Shown here: one piece after another, positions 18,097 through 27,227 of the stretch
Numbering within the stretch: the first letter of the stretch is position 1
Layout: every line of letters begins with the position of its first letter
Source: Lumbricus rubellus
Taxonomy: Eukaryota; Annelida; Clitellata; Crassiclitellata; Lumbricidae
DNA: 64,000 nt
Reading direction: 5' to 3'
Assembly (NCBI GenBank): GCA_945859605.1
Contig: OX243818.1
Span: 35,387,539 to 35,451,538, forward strand
Program-made: the position numbers and the translations under genes
The notes under the pieces: model-generated
Database searches by the model: none
Seen by the model: only the letters and a program-made list of their open reading frames with translations
Told to the model about the DNA's origin: nothing

Positions 18097-19885
18097 CTAG
18101 CTGGGGTACCCGGCGTTGCCCGGGAAATTTAGGATTCCACCCGCTCCGGCAACAACCCAACCACACCACACCTCCACCCCACCTCCACCTCAAACCCTCA
18201 ACCCACCCCGTACACCCACCCCTCCATCCGCCCCGGCTTCACCCCTCCACGCCACCTCCACCCCATCCTCACCACACCCCACCTCCACCCCACCTCCACC
18301 TCCACCTCGTGCACCCCATCCCTCCACCCGCCCCCGCTGCACACCTCCACCCCTCCACCCCATATCCATCACCCACCCTCACCACACCACACCCCACCTC
18401 CACCCCCAAACCCCCACCCACCCCGTCCACCGTACCCCGTTCACCCGCCCCATCCAACCCCTCCACCTCCACCCCACCCTACTCTCACCCTTACTCTCCA
18501 ACCCACCACCCGAACCCCGAGCCACACCACACCTCCACCCCACCTCCACCTCAAACCCCCACCCCACCCCATACACCCACCCCCTCCATCCGCCCCGGCT
18601 TCACCCCTCCACTCCACCTCCACCCCATCCTCACCACACCCCACCTCCACCCCACCTCCACCTCGTACACCCCGACCCTCCACCCGCGCCGCTTCACACC
18701 TCCACCCCTCCACCCCACCTCCATCACCCACCCTCACCACACCCCACCTCCACCCGCAAACCCCCACCCACCCCGTCCACCCTACCCCGTTCACCCGCCC
18801 CATCCAACCCCTCCACCACCACCTGAACCCCGAGCCACACCACACCTCCACCCCACTTCCACCTCAAACTCCCACCCCACCCCGTACACCCACCCCCTCC
18901 ATCTGCCCCGGCTTCACCCCTCCACGCCACCTCCACCCCATCCTCACCACACCCCACCTCCACCCCACCTCCACCTCCACCCCGTACACCCACACCTCCA
19001 CCCCACCTCCACCACCCACCCGAGCCACACCCCACCTCCACCTCCAAACCCCCATCCACCCCACGCCGTTCACCCGCCCCATCCCACCTATCCACCCTCC
19101 ACCCCACCCTACCCTCACCCCTACTCTCCACCCCACCCCACCACCCGAAGCCAGTTCCCACCCCACCCACACCCTCCACGCCCAAAAGCCCCACAACACT
19201 CCAACATCCAATGGTACGCCATCGGTGAAATTTTGGTTTTCGGGAAAAAAATTCTCCCACCCCACCCCTATACCCACCCCAAAATCACCCACCCGACAAC
19301 ACCCCACCACACTCAGACCTCTCCACCGGTACGCCACCCGTGAAATTTGGGTTTTCAAAGAAAAATTTCCCTCCCACCCACCCCCTCCACCTCTTCCCCA
19401 CCCCAACCCCACAACACGCCACCACTAACTCCGACCTCCACCGGTAGGCCTACGCGTAAATTGACTATAATTATATTAAGACTTTGCAGCAAAGCGGATT
19501 GGAAGATCATTTACGTCAGTTGCTTTTATATAATGGCCACGGAAGCGTTTAAAAATGTGTTTAATAAACTTAGGGTTTTCGCCCCCACCGTGGCCCCCAC
19601 GGTGGGGGAGATTCGCCAACAACTCCACTGGGTGGTTCCGATGGCCCTCTGTCTAGGTGCAAAGTTTGAAATCAATAGCTGCGTTTTAGTGAAAAAAAAT
19701 TGGGGGGTTTCGCCCCCCACCCTGGCCCCCATAGTTGTAGAGAATCGCCAACCCCTCCACTGGGTGTCCGACGCCGAGACGGAGAGAGTTGTGAAGGTTT
19801 GGAGTGAAAAGGTCAAAAACTGTTGAAATGCATTCCGGTCAAACAGACAGACAGACAGACAGAATCTTCTCTTTATTTATATAGA
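18097..19885 (-). mobile_element. Non-autonomous Helitron in polB
   Basis: On the minus strand the element starts TCTATATAAATAAAGAG (19885 downward) and ends GGTACCCCAGCTAG (18097), matching 5'-TC...CTRR-3'. A 3' hairpin, CCCGG-loop of 6-CCGGG, lies at 18109-18124, 12 bp from the CTAG end. The flanking host bases are A (18096) and T (19886) with no target duplication, the Helitron insertion rule. It carries a TCTG tetranucleotide run near the 5' end, a large C-rich minisatellite and no Rep/helicase. Mobilisation would need an autonomous copy elsewhere. Confidence 0.93.
18150..19200. repeat. C-rich CCACCTCCACCCC minisatellite inside the Helitron
   Basis: About 1 kb is built of CACCTCCACCCC and CACCCCGT words in higher-order repeats. 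It is nearly G-free on the plus strand. The minus strand is G-tract-rich (GGTGGGG), so G-quadruplexes are possible. The long Pro/His/Thr and Gly/Trp-rich open frames are by-products of the repeat. Confidence 0.95.
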
Positions 19886-20568
19886 TGTACTATTTTCGAT
19901 GAAAATCTAATAGCCGTTCACATGAAAAAAACTAAATTGTACTATAATAAACCTATATATCTTGGCATGTGTATATTAGACTTGAGCAAAACGTTGATGT
20001 ATGAATTTCATTACAATTACATCAAGGATAAATACGGAAATAGAGCTAAATTATTATTTACCGATACAGATTCTTTGACATACGAAATTAAAACTGAAGA
20101 CTTTTACTCAGATATCGCAGGCGATATTAAGACTCGATTTGACACGAGTGAATACCCGAGAGATCATCCATCTGGTATTGAGGTTGGAGTAAATAAAAAA
20201 GTTATTGGAATGTTCAAGGATGAAGCTAGTGGGAAACAGATAAAAGAATTTATTGGACTCAGAGCAAAGTTGTATTCTTATAAGATGGCTGCTGGAGATG
20301 AGCACAAGAAATGTAAAGGTATTAAGAAGAATGTTGTCCAGAAAACTATTACTCACGAAGATTATAAAGACTGTTTATTTACTAAAAAAGAACAACAACG
20401 AACGATGAATGTTATTAGATCTTATCATCACGATATTTATACAGAAGAAATTAATAAAGTTGCATTATCTGCAGATGACGATAAACGGGTAATAATGGAG
20501 GATGGAATTCATACTTTGGCATATGGTCACTACTCGTTGAAAACTATTTAAAGAAAAATATATATATA

Positions 20569-21261
20569 ATGGATGACTCTAAAGTGTGTACCAAATGTAG
20601 GATGGAAAAAAACTTAAACGAATTTCATAAAGATAAATCAAATAAGAGCGGTTATTATACTATTTGTAAAACGTGTAAAAAGACCAGAATGAAGGAACTT
20701 AGGCAAAAATACTCGATACTAGAGACTAGGGAAATAAAAGATAAAAAAGTTTGCTGTCGATGTAAGAAAGAGAAGAACATATTAGAATTTGTAAAAAATA
20801 GATGTTGTAAAGACGGGTTTGATAAAGAATGTAAGGAATGTAAATATAAATATAATCACTCATATTCTGAAGCTCGAAAGCAATATGATCCTGAGTTTAA
20901 AATACTTAAAAATATGAGGAGTAGGCTTAGTGAATCATTAAGAGGTAAATCGAAATCACAAACGACGTGCCAAATTATCGGTGTTGACTTTGAAATATTT
21001 ACTAAATGGATTGAATTTCAGTTAGAAGAAGGAATGACAATGGAAAATTACGGTTCGGTTTGGCATTTCGATCATGTTTTGCCATTATCGTCGTTCAACT
21101 TGCTAGACGAAGAAGAACTTCTTAAAGCTATGAATTGGAAGAATATTCGTCCATTGCTACCGGTTAAAAATATGCAAAAAACAAACAAAATAGATCGCTG
21201 GCTATATGTAATGCAGGAAGTAAAATCGAATTACTTTTTAAAACATTTAGATGAAATATAA
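20569..21261 (+). CDS. HNH endonuclease with two N-terminal zinc fingers
   Basis: A 230-residue protein. Residues about 7-38 (CTKCRMEKNLNEFHKDK...CKTC) and 62-92 (CCRCKKEKNILEF...CKEC) form paired CxxC fingers. The C-terminal HNH core is WHFDHVLPLSSF followed by NWKNIRPLLPVKNMQKTNK (about 165-210), with the His-Asp-His and Asn residues of the beta-beta-alpha metal nuclease. Similar proteins occur as selfish nucleases in large DNA viruses. It follows polB by 17 bp with a TATATATATAATGG start region. Intact. Confidence 0.8.
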   Translation: MDDSKVCTKCRMEKNLNEFHKDKSNKSGYYTICKTCKKTRMKELRQKYSILETREIKDKKVCCRCKKEKNILEFVKNRCCKDGFDKECKECKYKYNHSYSEARKQYDPEFKILKNMRSRLSESLRGKSKSQTTCQIIGVDFEIFTKWIEFQLEEGMTMENYGSVWHFDHVLPLSSFNLLDEEELLKAMNWKNIRPLLPVKNMQKTNKIDRWLYVMQEVKSNYFLKHLDEI

Positions 21262-21262
21262 A

Positions 21263-21694
21263 ATGAGTTCTGCAACTGTGAAAAACATCGATGTCGAAGG
21301 CGTAGTTCTTCCAAATCATCCGTTAACGAATTTTGAATTATTGGATGCCGCGAAGAAGCTGAATATTCCGAATTTTAGAGGCGTTTTCGTGCGAGACGAG
21401 CTGCCGAATAAACCTAGACGGATTGAATGTGGGATATTGAATCTAGACGATTCTAAAGGAACCGGTCAGCATTGGTGCTCTTTCTTAAAGAGCGGTAATG
21501 AGAAAATATATTTCGATAGTTACGGTCTTCCTCCCCCTCTAGAACTGATAAAGTATTTACGCCGTCCAGTGTTATATAACAGCGAGCGAATACAACCCGA
21601 TAACGAAGTATTTTGTGGTCATTTGTGTTTGTATGTATTGAAGATGGTGGGTGATGGAATGAATTTCCAAGAAGTTATAAATGGCTTGCATTAA
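21263..21694 (+). CDS. Adenain-type maturation cysteine protease (PRO)
   Basis: Ulp1/adenovirus-type protease expected to cleave capsid precursors. The triad is visible: His in GTGQHWCSF, the acidic residue in YFDSYGLPPP, and Cys in NEVFCGHLCLYVL, in the right order and spacing for family C5. I place the start at the ATG at 21263 (MSSATVKN), directly after the upstream HNH stop. The earlier ATG at 21251 lies inside that gene's last codons. About 143 residues, slightly short for the family. Intact. Confidence 0.9.
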   Translation: MSSATVKNIDVEGVVLPNHPLTNFELLDAAKKLNIPNFRGVFVRDELPNKPRRIECGILNLDDSKGTGQHWCSFLKSGNEKIYFDSYGLPPPLELIKYLRRPVLYNSERIQPDNEVFCGHLCLYVLKMVGDGMNFQEVINGLH

Positions 21695-21723
21695 AAATTA
21701 TTTTATATAAATATATATATAAA

Positions 21724-22818
21724 ATGCCTGTCGATAAATTTGGTCACACCGCTGCTGGAGGAACATCACGAAGAGTAATCGCTGGAGGTGTTACTCTTAG
21801 CCAAGTAAATGCTAATTTTCTTCGATGTGATGGAGCAAATCTGCCGACTGGAAATTTAAAAATGAATGGATATGTGATAAAAGGTCTCCCAGTAACGAAT
21901 ACTTCGACTGCCGGAATGGATGAAGCTTTAAGTAGGGGGCAAGCCATTGATTTGATAACGAATCACGACGATTCTCCGTCCAACGATAATCATTTGACGA
22001 ATAAGAAATACGTTGATGCTTCAAAAGTGTCTAAGACTGGTGATACAATGGCTGGCGACTTGTTCTTAAACGTTGGCACCGATCGTCTGCGTTCAATGGG
22101 TTGTAAGGACTTGAGAGGAGAAAATAAAGAATTCACTATTTTCTTAGGTAGTATACGAAATAAACTACAATGTTCGTTAAACAATCCTATTACATTACAA
22201 TCGATGGATGGATTTCTATGCAAAATGGGTGTAGAAAATATAATGAGAATCGGTAGAGCGTCTAACGATCGAAAAATCGACGTTTATCAAAATATCCTAA
22301 TGAATAGTAATAATATCAACGATTTAAGCGATCCTCTTTTAGCTCAAGATGCTGCTACAAAGAATTACGTCGACAAATCTCTGAAAAAGTGCCATGTTGG
22401 ATATATTCCTCCCTTGGAAGCTGATGAAAGTGTGACAGGATTCGTTGCTAGTGCCAGTGCTTGTTATAACGAAAACAAAGCCTACCATGCTTTCACTAAT
22501 CTCACCGACGATGTTAACGCAGCTTGGGTTTCGGGTGAAGATAAAACTGTTTGGTTACAAATTAAATGTCCTGAGCCAGTTAAAATTTGGAGAATTGTTT
22601 TGAAAAGAGAAAATGTATCTTATTTCGATTTATACGCTAGCAATGATGGAGTAGTGTTTGCATTCTTATCTTATTCTTCAAGAACTTTTGAAGATACAGT
22701 TTTAAATATTTCTACTACGGATGCATATCAATATTACAGAGTTACATCTACATGGCAAAGGGAAGATAATCTTATACGAAAGATTCAGGTAATGCAATTA
22801 TATGTATACGATGACTAA
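21724..22818 (+). CDS. Fiber-like protein 1, discoidin (F5/8-C)-like head
   Basis: A 364-residue candidate attachment fiber. Residues about 1-225 are a repetitive shaft with phage-tail-fiber-like motifs (GNLKMNGYVIKGLP, NDNHLTNKKYVD, KTGDTMAGDLFLN, LAQDAATKNYVDKS). Residues about 230-364 form a separate beta domain (ENKAYHAFTNLTDDVNAAWV, WLQIKCPEPVKIWRIVLKR, YFDLYASNDG, YYRVTSTW) resembling a discoidin/F5-8 type C carbohydrate- or lipid-binding fold. It is followed 30 bp later by a paralogue with the same shaft and a different head. The spacer ends TATATATATAAAATG. Identification as a fiber is inference from architecture. Intact. Confidence 0.7.
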   Translation: MPVDKFGHTAAGGTSRRVIAGGVTLSQVNANFLRCDGANLPTGNLKMNGYVIKGLPVTNTSTAGMDEALSRGQAIDLITNHDDSPSNDNHLTNKKYVDASKVSKTGDTMAGDLFLNVGTDRLRSMGCKDLRGENKEFTIFLGSIRNKLQCSLNNPITLQSMDGFLCKMGVENIMRIGRASNDRKIDVYQNILMNSNNINDLSDPLLAQDAATKNYVDKSLKKCHVGYIPPLEADESVTGFVASASACYNENKAYHAFTNLTDDVNAAWVSGEDKTVWLQIKCPEPVKIWRIVLKRENVSYFDLYASNDGVVFAFLSYSSRTFEDTVLNISTTDAYQYYRVTSTWQREDNLIRKIQVMQLYVYDD

Positions 22819-22848
22819 TCTGCATTAAAAATTATTATTATATATAAA

Positions 22849-23922
22849 ATGCCTGTCGATAAATTCGGTCACACCGATGTTAGTTCATCACAAAGAGTAA
22901 TCGCTGGAGGTGTTACTCTTAGTCAAATAAATGAGAGTTTTCTTCGATTGGATGGAGCAAACATCGCGACTGGAAATTTAAAAATGGGTGGTCACAAAAT
23001 TAAAGGACTACCAACAACGAAACCTTTGACAGCAGCAATGGATGAGGCTTTAAGTTGGGGTCAAGCCATTGATTTGATAACGAATCACGACGATTCTCCG
23101 TCCAACGATAATCATTTGACGAATAAGAAATACGTTAATGAACAAGTTGCATCGAAGGTGGCTAAGACTGGTGATACAATGACTGGTGATCTATTCTTAA
23201 ACGTTGGCTCCGATCGTCTGCGTTCAATGGGTTGTAAGGACTTGAGAGGAGAAAATAAAGAATTCACTATTTTCTTAGGTAGTATACGAAATAAACTACA
23301 ATGTTCGTTAAACAATCCTATTACATTACAATCGATGGATGGATTTCGTTTTAGAATAAACAATGAAATCATGTTAGAGATGGTTAAGTCGACGCAATAC
23401 AATATTTCATCTCAAATAAATGTGCATACAACCATCTTTATGCATGATGGTTACATTACAGGTCTACACAATCCCAACAGCGCCAGCGATGCAGCTACGA
23501 AGCAGTATGTAGATTCTATCACAATCGGTCCCGCGCTTAGCATTCATTCTTTAACTTGGCAATTCTTAATCGCTAAAACTCACACAAGAGTTACTTTCGA
23601 TAGTGTAAGATTCAAAACCGATGGTGTTATAAGTGCGGGAATGACCCGTTTCACTCCCGGTAAAGCCGGATACTATTTCGTTTCGACGTACATAGAATTT
23701 GGTAACAGTAGTACCGCTCCTGGTAACGTCTACCTGTATAGAAATGGGGCGAATTACATGCAAATTGCGGGCGGAGGGGGAACGGGAGCTGCGTTTAACA
23801 ATTCAACCGGTAGTTGCATAATTTTCGTAACCAATACCGATTTTCTCGAGATATTCGCTTATTCGCACATCGCACTAAATATATTAGCTAGAGACTTTTC
23901 GGCAGTATTCTTACGACCTTAA
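22849..23922 (+). CDS. Fiber-like protein 2, C1q/TNF-like head
   Basis: A 357-residue paralogue of the preceding gene. Residues about 1-225 share the shaft, including long stretches whose DNA looks identical (for example 23210-23346 versus 22081-22216). The head (about 230-357) is unrelated to that of fiber 1: HTRVTFDSVRFKTDG, FTPGKAGYYFVSTYIEF, NVYLYRNGANYM and a hydrophobic C-terminal strand ARDFSAVFLRP, the layout of a C1q/TNF jelly-roll domain. The gene ends 16 bp before the inner edge of the right inverted repeat, so it is the terminal gene. Intact. Confidence 0.7.
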   Translation: MPVDKFGHTDVSSSQRVIAGGVTLSQINESFLRLDGANIATGNLKMGGHKIKGLPTTKPLTAAMDEALSWGQAIDLITNHDDSPSNDNHLTNKKYVNEQVASKVAKTGDTMTGDLFLNVGSDRLRSMGCKDLRGENKEFTIFLGSIRNKLQCSLNNPITLQSMDGFRFRINNEIMLEMVKSTQYNISSQINVHTTIFMHDGYITGLHNPNSASDAATKQYVDSITIGPALSIHSLTWQFLIAKTHTRVTFDSVRFKTDGVISAGMTRFTPGKAGYYFVSTYIEFGNSSTAPGNVYLYRNGANYMQIAGGGGTGAAFNNSTGSCIIFVTNTDFLEIFAYSHIALNILARDFSAVFLRP

Positions 23923-23938
23923 TTTTTAACTGCTTTGT

Positions 23939-24391
23939 AGCTTATACAAAAGACCAAGACTTTTAACTGGTTTATTGGCTGATTGTTTCTTCAATATCAG
24001 GTTTCTTTAAAATCAGCTAAGTTGTTAATTATACATCAGGAAATAATAAAAGACCCCCAAAGGAGAAGAGGAGGAAATAATAAAAGACCTCTTGGTTGAC
24101 AGTTCAGCGCGCTAACCACTGTACTACCGAGCACCCCCCTCAGGAAATAATAAAAGACCCTCAAAGGGCAGTGACCAATCCTCTCCCTCGCCGTCTCATC
24201 ATCCACTGACCGTGTACTCATCATAGCTGAGTCGGCTAGAGGAACAGAAATCTCGTTACAAATTTCTGCCCCGGCGGGGAATTGAGCCCCCGACCTCTTG
24301 GTCGACAGTCCAGCGCGCTATCCACTGTACTACCGAGCACCCCCCTCAGGAAATAATAAAAGACCCCTAGAAAATTAAAAAGACATCTACT
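23939..24391 (-). repeat. Polinton right terminal inverted repeat (expanded)
   Basis: Inverted relative to 6728-6994: inner 16-mer AGCTTATACAAAAGAC, outer end GACATCTACT. Between them the GTCTTTTATTATTTCC unit occurs several times and the tRNA-like head occurs twice. One is the complete SINE-like unit; the other is truncated as on the left. The right repeat is therefore about 190 bp longer than the left. The terminal T at 24391 is followed by TTTCTT. Confidence 0.85.
24267..24339 (-). other. tRNA-Asp-like sequence inside the right TIR
   Basis: On the minus strand 73 nt fold roughly like a tRNA. The 5' part TGCTCGGTAGTACAGTGG carries an A-box-like D arm. The anticodon-arm region holds GTC. 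The segment GGGGGCTCAATTCCCC is a T arm with a near-consensus B box, and the 3' strand CCGGGGCA pairs with the start. Mispairs in the acceptor and anticodon stems make a working tRNA unlikely. It looks like the head of a tRNA-derived SINE absorbed into the terminal repeat. Confidence 0.6.
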
Positions 24392-24558
24392 TTTCTTCAC
24401 GAAAAATATCCAAACACGGTACAATATTTTAAATATTTAAATGGCATTCCAAATAATATAATATGTAAATTATTACACTTTCTTCTGGCATTAGTGGCAT
24501 AAGCTTACTAAACATAGGTCTAAGTCTTAATGTTTATATGTCTTGTCTTGTCTTGTCT

Positions 24559-25203
24559 TTAACCTTCCTCGATTCGAGGGTTGGTCGCTTCATGGACATG
24601 CCTTCGCCACTTTTTCCTGTCCTCCGTCTCCTTCAATATCTGCTCGAATGGTAGTTCCATCCATGTGATGACATTAGCGATCCATCCCATCCTCGGTCTT
24701 CCCCTTGCCCTTGATCCCGACATCGTACCCTGTATTATTTCCTTCTCCATACAGCCCCCCTGTTTTCTCATCAAATGACCGAAGTAAATGAGTTTCCTTC
24801 TTTTTATCGAGTTCAATAAGGTTCTTTCTGTTCCAGTTTTCTCCAATACCCATTCGTTTGTTCTTTTTTCCGTCCATTGTACTCTCAAGATCTTTCTTAG
24901 GCATTTCATTTCAAAAGCATTTATTCTGTCTTCTTCTCTTTTTCTGATCGTCCAACTTTCACACCCATAAGTCGCCACTGGCCATACCAACGCCTTCATA
25001 AGTCTGATCTTGGTACTCATTTTGATATTATGACTTTTCCATATTGTCTTCAACGCTGTTCCTGTGTTGAGTCCCCTTGCTAGTTTTTCTCGTATATCTT
25101 TGCTGCTATCTGCATCTTCGGTTATCATTGATCCCAGGTAATGAAAGGTGTCTACCTGGTTTATATGTAGGCTATGATAAAAAAGGGCGATCAGTGGATT
25201 CAT
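24559..25203 (-). pseudogene. Non-LTR retrotransposon ORF2 C-terminus, 5'-truncated
   Basis: The minus-strand frame has the post-RT region typical of LINE ORF2: FHYLGSMITEDADSSKDIRE, KIRLMKALVWPVATYGCESW, RTNEWVLEKTG, YFGHLMRKQGG and GRPRMGWIANVI. The stop is followed by an (AAGAC)n-type tail (TCTTG repeats on the plus strand, 24540-24560), the usual microsatellite 3' end. The RT palm and endonuclease are missing through 5' truncation. Confidence 0.85.
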
Positions 25204-25406
25204 CTAATGTCTAGAAACTAAAATTGAGTTTCTCATTCTAGCTGCGACCTCCTGATTTTAACTGAAAGGTTACTGACTGAGTTTAATTGAAGAAACACGT
25301 TATACAAAACCAGAGTGTGACTAATTGCATGATGGGCCTAAATAGCAACGAAAATAGTTTATGTATCAGAATGACGTTCAGTTATTGATAGTACAACAGT
25401 AATTAC

Positions 25407-25448
25407 CTGCTAGTAGGCCTAAATCCGCTTTAACATCTTCGGACGGCT
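25407..25448 (-). CDS. Linker micro-exon, short form (42 bp)
   Basis: Acceptor TTTTAACAG and donor GTAATT bracket PSEDVKADLGLLA. It begins with the same PSEDV as the 2.3-kb exon and has the same upstream flank (AACAAATGACACGACAC). It is four codons shorter but still phase 1-1. It lies just right of the Polinton, so the Polinton separates it from the next micro-exon at 6.15 kb. Confidence 0.6.
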
Positions 25449-26660
25449 CTGTTAAAACAAATGACACGACACACTGAATGCATGAATATGAAAAATGCAT
25501 AAGATAAATCGGCCTATGCTATTTAGTCAACTGATAATGAACTACATGTAGCCTACATCCATGAATTTGCATTTCTAGGCTACTGATGCAGTAATAAGAG
25601 TACAAGACTTTAATCTCACATGGGCCTACTCATACTTCTAAAAATTCTGCGCAAACAAAAAACGCTTAAAACTTACTATGTTTAAGAGCGGCATACATCA
25701 TCATTTTATACATGTAGGCCTATACAAAATTTAGCCTAGGCCTACTTCATCAAATTCAGATCAGCTAACATGCAAGTGATTTGTAAACATTGAAAAGTTC
25801 GGAAAACATTGAATGTTGCTCTATTTCCTCAAACAAACAGACATTTTAATGCAGAAATTTACCAATTATAGGCCTAAGGTAGTTTTTCTAAAACAAGTCC
25901 AAAAAACTGGACTTTCACACTGTAATAACTAACCTATGTGTCCAGCGTGAAATTAATTTAAATGAATCTCATGCTAGTTGATCCATGTGACTAAAGTCTG
26001 TCTAAAGCAATTAGTAAACCTATGAATAAAATGTGGCTTGAGTAATACGTCAGGAGAGCTGGTTGATGTATGAGAGGACGTGGCGGAGTTTTGTATGCAG
26101 AGGACGCTGAGAAGGGAGTATGGTAGTTAGAGGAATTAAGCCTTCAATCCAACAACACACATAAAATGTTTTCATATTATATCTTCCAAATGATGTTCTT
26201 GAATCATTGCTTTATGGATGTATAGCGTAGTACTTTTTTGTCACTCTGCATACTATTGCAGTACATCGAGAAGAATGGCGACGTTAAACATTATTTTGAA
26301 AATGCCTGAGAAGCAGAGATCGCGATAGGGCGCGTTGTAAGTGCAAACTGTATAATTGCATTGTGTAGGCTACTGCATTTTAATCCCGAAAACCAGTGCG
26401 ATTATAAGATCATCGTCATACAGAATCTGGACAAGGTAATTTATTCTGCTCACCCTCGAAACGTAGCTATGACTTATACTCTACTTGGTACTAAGCAAGA
26501 CTTTGCACGGACAGTGATCAGTGTCACAATGGGTTACGTTCAGTAATTAAGGGTTTTAAAAAAGACAAAACTCCAATCAGCCGTTTAAAAATGTCAGTCT
26601 GTTTTATCGCACATTGGAGTCAGTGTAGAGAAGCTACTTGATTAGATCAATTCCACAACT
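25449..26660. other. Intron, nothing recognised
   Basis: AT-rich host sequence with frequent GTAGGCCTAC-type words. I see no coding exon, RNA gene or clear transposon end. Confidence 0.5.
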
Positions 26661-26663
26661 CAC

Positions 26664-26903
26664 CCAACTTTGGGTCGCAGTGTATTGGTATCTTTGTAAG
26701 AATACCATCATTTGAAACCTCTTCTCGGCAACAAGAGCCGTCCCATGAGCGGCATTCTCTAGTATCTTTGGACCACTCATAGAAGGCGCATCCTGGAGTG
26801 ATCAAGCATTTTTCATCGCACTGTTGAACTGTTCCAACGCTTAAAAGCGAGTTGATATCTTGTGTTTGAACGCCAGTAAATTCGACGAAATAACCTCTCT
26901 GTG
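26664..26903 (-). CDS. PAN/apple-domain exon (copy 1)
   Basis: The acceptor TTTGTGTTCAG and donor GTGAGT give a 240-bp phase 1-1 exon. The peptide shows the PAN/apple pattern: GYFVEFTGVQTQDINSLLS, VQQCDEKCLITPGCAFYEW, ECRSWDGSC and IPIHCDPKLG. The spacing CxxxC...C...C fits this extracellular protein- or carbohydrate-binding fold. The paralogue at 48.1-48.3 kb is clearly related. In order it follows the apple-like exon at 30.7-31.0 kb and precedes the linker exons. Confidence 0.85.
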
Positions 26904-26999
26904 CTGAACACAAATATTTGAACAAATATCAATAAAAGCTGTTGAAATATTTTACAGTAATGCGTAAGCTTATATTTTATGAAGAATAAAACGAAGATC

Positions 27000-27226
27000 T
27001 GTACAATGTGAGAAATCCTGTGGATGGCACAGTGATGGAGGTATTACCAACAAATAAACAGGCAAGAACAAATGGAAGACACCACAATGAAAGAAGTTGC
27101 CCCAAAGAGCCTGAAATTAAAGAAGGGTCCAGGGGAAGAAAGCATCACAACAGATATGCTTCAAGCCGAAGAGATCTGCTCTGTAGAAATGCTGCACACG
27201 CTTTGTAATCAAATCTACTTTAACCT
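27000..27226 (+). pseudogene. Non-LTR retrotransposon pre-RT fragment
   Basis: The plus strand reads LKKGPGEESITTDMLQAEE and MLHTLCNQIYF, resembling the ORF2 segment between endonuclease and RT (the KKGPGxD.I...ML...G motif). It ends abruptly at a TA-flanked transposon at 27228. Related RT sequence reappears near 29.88 kb, so the two may be parts of one element split by later insertions. Confidence 0.6.
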
Positions 27227-27227
27227 A

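Larger units (their letters stand above)
15109..20551 (+). pseudogene. polB: Protein-primed DNA polymerase B, interrupted by a Helitron
   Basis: The replicative polymerase of the element. In order: N-terminal region, C2H2-like finger YYCKRCMNGF (about 360), exonuclease motif YADFES (about 412), an inserted endonuclease VII-type zinc site CHICEKTLGEDRVRDHCHLS (about 513-535), FHNLSGYDCHLF (about 560), polymerase motif A-like YLDANNLYGW (about 819) and KLMNNSVFGKT (about 956). The coding sequence breaks after 18096 and resumes at 19886 in the same phase. It then has the catalytic FTDTDSL motif C and ends at TAA 20549-20551. The 1,789-bp insertion is an exact Helitron with no lost bases. As it stands the first part stops within the Helitron at 18130-18132, lacks motif C and cannot polymerise. 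Combined length would be about 1,217 codons, usual for the family. Confidence 0.95.
6728..24391. mobile_element. Complete Polinton/Maverick (adintovirus-like) element
   Basis: The element is 17,664 bp, or 15,875 bp without the nested Helitron. It begins AGTAGATGTC and ends GACATCTACT, giving the 5'-AG...CT-3' termini known for Polintons. It is flanked by a 6-bp target duplication TTTCTT (6722-6727 and 24392-24397), the known Polinton length. Inside are protein-primed PolB, RVE integrase with chromodomain, packaging ATPase, adenain-type protease, double-jelly-roll capsid protein and penton, plus accessory genes. Only integrase and the PLA2-like gene are on the minus strand. Presence of the full morphogenesis set implies descent from a virion-forming element. 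Defects are limited to the Helitron in polB and a few single-base frame problems. The host site is an intron of the kringle/PAN gene. Confidence 0.95.

Noticed and set aside
18116..19412. Proline/histidine-rich frame of 344 codons and Gly/Trp-rich frames opposite
   Set aside because: They arise from the C-rich Helitron minisatellite; there is no start context, domain or splice signal.
24267..24339. Functional tRNA-Asp gene
   Set aside because: Mismatches in acceptor and anticodon stems, an eight-base T loop and location within a transposon terminal repeat argue for a SINE-type relic.
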